Shown in pieces: positions 61,841-64,000 of a stretch of 64,000 bases of DNA (position 1 is the stretch's first letter; each line of letters opens with the position of its first letter). The DNA lies in NCBI RefSeq assembly GCF_030317115.1, contig NZ_JASZYF010000001.1, forward strand, positions 186,001 to 250,000, read 5' to 3'. The notes beneath the pieces are model-generated. The model saw nothing but the letters and a program-made list of their open reading frames with translations, did no database searches and had not been told where the DNA came from. A program made the translations under genes and the position numbers. The stretch comes from Variovorax gracilis. GTDB taxonomy: Bacteria > Pseudomonadota > Gammaproteobacteria > Burkholderiales > Burkholderiaceae_C.

Positions 61841-63397
61841 TCAGGCGCGCCGCGTCAGTTCGACGAGGGTCGAGCGAATGTCCTTCTTCAACACTTTGCC
61901 CACCTTGGAACGAGGCAGATCCGGCCAGATCTCGACCTGTTTGGGCGCCTTGACGCTGCCGATCCGCGCCTTCACGAAAGCCTGTATCTCCTGCGCGGTC
62001 CTGTCGATGTCGTTGCTCCGACCCGCGTGCAACTGCACGACCGCGACGACGCGCTCCCCCCACTTGTCGTCCGGCAGGCCAATCACCGCGCTGTCCTGCA
62101 CGTCCGGGTGCTGCATCAGCGCCTGCTCGACCTCGACCGAGTAGACATTGAAACCTCCCGTGATGATCATGTCCTTCGCCCTGTCGACGATGTACAGGAA
62201 ACCGTCGGCGTCGAGCCGCCCGATATCGCCGGTGTGATGCCAGCCGTGGCGCCCTGCCGCTTCGGTGGCTGCGGGGTCCTTGTAGTAGCCCATCATCACC
62301 AGCGAGCCGCGAATCACGATCTCGCCGGTTTCACCGATCGGCAGCAAGGCGCCGTCGGCATTCATCGTCGCCACCTGCACCAGGGGCCCGGGGCGCCCAG
62401 CGGATGCGAGCCGGCCGCGCGCGACCGATCCGTCGGCGTTGAAGTGATCGCGCGGCGGCATCATCGAGATCATCATCGGCGCCTCGGTCTGGCCGAAGAG
62501 TTGCGCCATGACGGGGCCGACCTTTTCGAGGGCCTCTTCGAGCCGGGATGCCGAGATGGGCGCCGCACCGTACCAGAAGCACTGCAGCGAATCGAGTCGG
62601 GTCGAAGCCAGGCGCTCATGCCGCAGCAGCATGTAGATCAGCGTCGGCGGCAGGAAAGTGTGCGTCACGCGGTGCCGCTCGATCAGCCCGAGGAACTCCC
62701 CCAGGTCGGGCGCGGGCATGATCACGACGCGCCCGCCGAGCGCCATCACCGGCAGGCACAGCACGCCGGCCGCGTGCGTCAACGGGGCCAGCGCCAGGTA
62801 GGTCGGACGGCCGTCGAACGGGTAGCCCATCAAGGTCAGCGCAGACATCGTCTCGAGGTTCCGGCCCGACAACATGACGCCCTTCGGTTGGCCCGTCGTG
62901 CCTCCCGTGCCGGCGATCATCGCGAGGTCATCCGGCGGCTCCACTTCAAGAGCCTCGTCGCTCACCCCGTCGACCCACTGCGCCCACGAGGGCGCATAAG
63001 ACTGGGGCGCGTCGAGGCAGACCAGCGTCTTGAGCTTCGGGCATGCACCGCGAATCTGTTCGACCATCGCCGCGTACTTGCTGTGGAAGATCAGGCAGGC
63101 GCAGTCGAACGCGTCGAGCACGAAGCGGTTCTCGTTCGCCTCGTTGCGCGGATTGATGGGGCACCAGACCGCACCCGCACGTGAGATGCCGAACACGCAG
63201 GCGAAGGCGATCGCATCGTTGCTGGCGAGCACCGCGACCTTGTCGCCGGGGCCGATGCCGGACCGCTGCAGCGCGCGCCCCACCCGATGACTGATCCCCT
63301 GGACCTGGGCGTAGGACAGGTCTGCGTCGCCCATCGTGAAGCACGTCGCGCGCTCGCCCAGTTGGGCGCCCTTGTCGAGATAGTCGATCAGGCGCAT
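61841..63397 (-). CDS. AMP-dependent acyl-CoA synthetase/ligase
   Basis: 518 residues of the ANL superfamily: the P-loop-like GTGGTTGQPKG (163-173), YGAAPIS, FGQTEAP, the GWHHTGDIGRLDADGFLYIVDRAKDMIITGGFNVY hinge region in outline (key residues: D in TGD, R in DRAKD) and the C-terminal catalytic Lys in RSKVGKVLKK. It activates a carboxylic acid to its CoA thioester. Substrate unknown. It follows the partial gene upstream on the same strand by 16 bp, suggesting a degradation operon. Confidence 0.92.
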   Translation of the reverse strand: MRLIDYLDKGAQLGERATCFTMGDADLSYAQVQGISHRVGRALQRSGIGPGDKVAVLASNDAIAFACVFGISRAGAVWCPINPRNEANENRFVLDAFDCACLIFHSKYAAMVEQIRGACPKLKTLVCLDAPQSYAPSWAQWVDGVSDEALEVEPPDDLAMIAGTGGTTGQPKGVMLSGRNLETMSALTLMGYPFDGRPTYLALAPLTHAAGVLCLPVMALGGRVVIMPAPDLGEFLGLIERHRVTHTFLPPTLIYMLLRHERLASTRLDSLQCFWYGAAPISASRLEEALEKVGPVMAQLFGQTEAPMMISMMPPRDHFNADGSVARGRLASAGRPGPLVQVATMNADGALLPIGETGEIVIRGSLVMMGYYKDPAATEAAGRHGWHHTGDIGRLDADGFLYIVDRAKDMIITGGFNVYSVEVEQALMQHPDVQDSAVIGLPDDKWGERVVAVVQLHAGRSNDIDRTAQEIQAFVKARIGSVKAPKQVEIWPDLPRSKVGKVLKKDIRSTLVELTRRA

Positions 63398-63413
63398 GGC
63401 GGCGCGGGCGTGA

Positions 63414-63998
63414 TCAACGCTGCACGGTCAGTACGGGCGCCTGCACCAGGCCGAAGCTGCGCAAGGCACCCAGCAACTCGTGATGCCCGAAGGCCTGGCA
63501 ACCCGACGCGAAGCCCACGCGCCGCGGCGGCTGCTGCAGCAACGAAGCCGCGGCGTAGGCTTGCAGCATGCCGGTCTGCTTGTAGTTGCAGTTGCCGAAG
63601 ATGACGCAGTGCGCGCGAGCCAGCGGCCCCGAGGCGTGCACCGAATCCACCGACTTGTTGATCCGCGGGTTCTCTCGCGGAGGCATGCTGCTCATGACAC
63701 CAGCCGCCGTCTTGGCGAGCGCCGCGTAACGGTCGTCGGCATTCATGCCTTCGGTGGCCTTGACGGCGGCGGCAACGATCTGCGGAACACCGAGCATCAG
63801 CGGCTTGTTGAACACGCCGCCGAGCACCTTGACGTTGGAGACCCGCGGGTCCTTCTTGAACCACACCGGGTGCGAGGTGCCGCCCCATGGCAGCGCCAGC
63901 GCCGCCTCGTGCTGCCCCGGAATCGACAGGCTGTACAGGCCGGCGTCGGGCTGCCACTCGACGTAGCTGTTCTGCTCGAGGTAGTAGGCCTTGGCCAT
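63414..63998 (-). CDS. C-terminal part of a protein truncated by the window edge
   Basis: 194 visible residues ending VQAPVLTVQR; the frame is open to the edge, and the Met at 63998 is probably internal. Segments: YSLSIPGQHEAALALPWGGTSHPVWFK, NVKVLGGVFNKPL, CVIFGNCNYKQTGMLQAYAAASLL. It resembles the C-terminal region of saccharopine-dehydrogenase-like (DUF5938-type) proteins, with low certainty. Same operon as the acyl-CoA ligase. Confidence 0.6.
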   Translation of the reverse strand: MAKAYYLEQNSYVEWQPDAGLYSLSIPGQHEAALALPWGGTSHPVWFKKDPRVSNVKVLGGVFNKPLMLGVPQIVAAAVKATEGMNADDRYAALAKTAAGVMSSMPPRENPRINKSVDSVHASGPLARAHCVIFGNCNYKQTGMLQAYAAASLLQQPPRRVGFASGCQAFGHHELLGALRSFGLVQAPVLTVQR

Positions 63999-64000
63999 CG

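Noticed and set aside
61603..61953. Plus-strand frame of 116 codons near the exostosin gene
   Set aside because: It runs into the complement of the acyl-CoA ligase, lacks a Shine-Dalgarno and resembles nothing known.

Overview
The window is a high-GC stretch whose gene content, gene order and paralogue types fit a methylotrophic betaproteobacterium of the order Burkholderiales. The genus is not decided. The evidence is a lanthanide-type methanol dehydrogenase (xoxF) with its own cytochrome and periplasmic partner, a complete pqqABCDE set, and almost the whole tetrahydromethanopterin (H4MPT)/methylofuran formaldehyde-oxidation pathway with many of its cofactor-biosynthesis genes.

Layout. 1-3.4 kb: the 5' part of a TonB-dependent receptor and a NarL-type two-component pair, all minus. 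3.5-5.5 kb: an S9 peptidase (plus). 5.4-15.7 kb: one tightly overlapped minus-strand run of eleven genes. It starts with the PQQ-associated ABC transporter set (ATPase, YVTN propeller, binding protein, permease), continues with an orphan Bug/TctC solute-binding protein, and ends with mxaRSACKL. 16.1-20.4 kb (plus): xoxF, xoxG-like cytochrome c, xoxJ and two unrecognised exported proteins. 20.4-26.4 kb (minus): pqqABCDE followed by a two-subunit molybdenum hydroxylase. 26.6-28.6 kb (plus): a second NarL-type kinase/regulator pair divergent from pqqA.

28.7-36.1 kb (minus): fhcB-fhcA-fhcD-fhcC, then a pabB-pabC fusion (p-aminobenzoate for methanopterin) and a HAD phosphatase. 36.5-45.9 kb: methylofuran and methanopterin biosynthesis genes (HisA-like, ATP-grasp ligase, mfnF, mfnE, mfnB, DUF447, DHPS-like, DmrB-like flavoprotein), a sigma-54 activator and a FolB-like aldolase. 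46.0-53.3 kb (minus): fae, a CitG-like protein, a RimK/MptN-like ligase, mch, a second ATP-grasp protein, mtdB, mptG and a pterin dehydratase. Together these take methanol to formaldehyde (XoxF/PQQ) and formaldehyde to formate (Fae, MtdB, Mch, FhcABCD), and make the pterin and furan cofactors needed.

53.4-64 kb is ordinary or accessory sequence: a pentapeptide-repeat protein, SDR, tRNA-Arg(TCT), Gfo/Idh/MocA oxidoreductase, a tiny self-contained transcription unit for a 29-residue peptide, a LysR regulator divergent from a small catabolic pair, a lower-GC exostosin-like gene, an acyl-CoA ligase and a truncated protein at the edge. I see no CRISPR array, insertion sequence, rRNA or phage gene. 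Four copies of an intergenic repeat and several strong palindromes lie between the operons.
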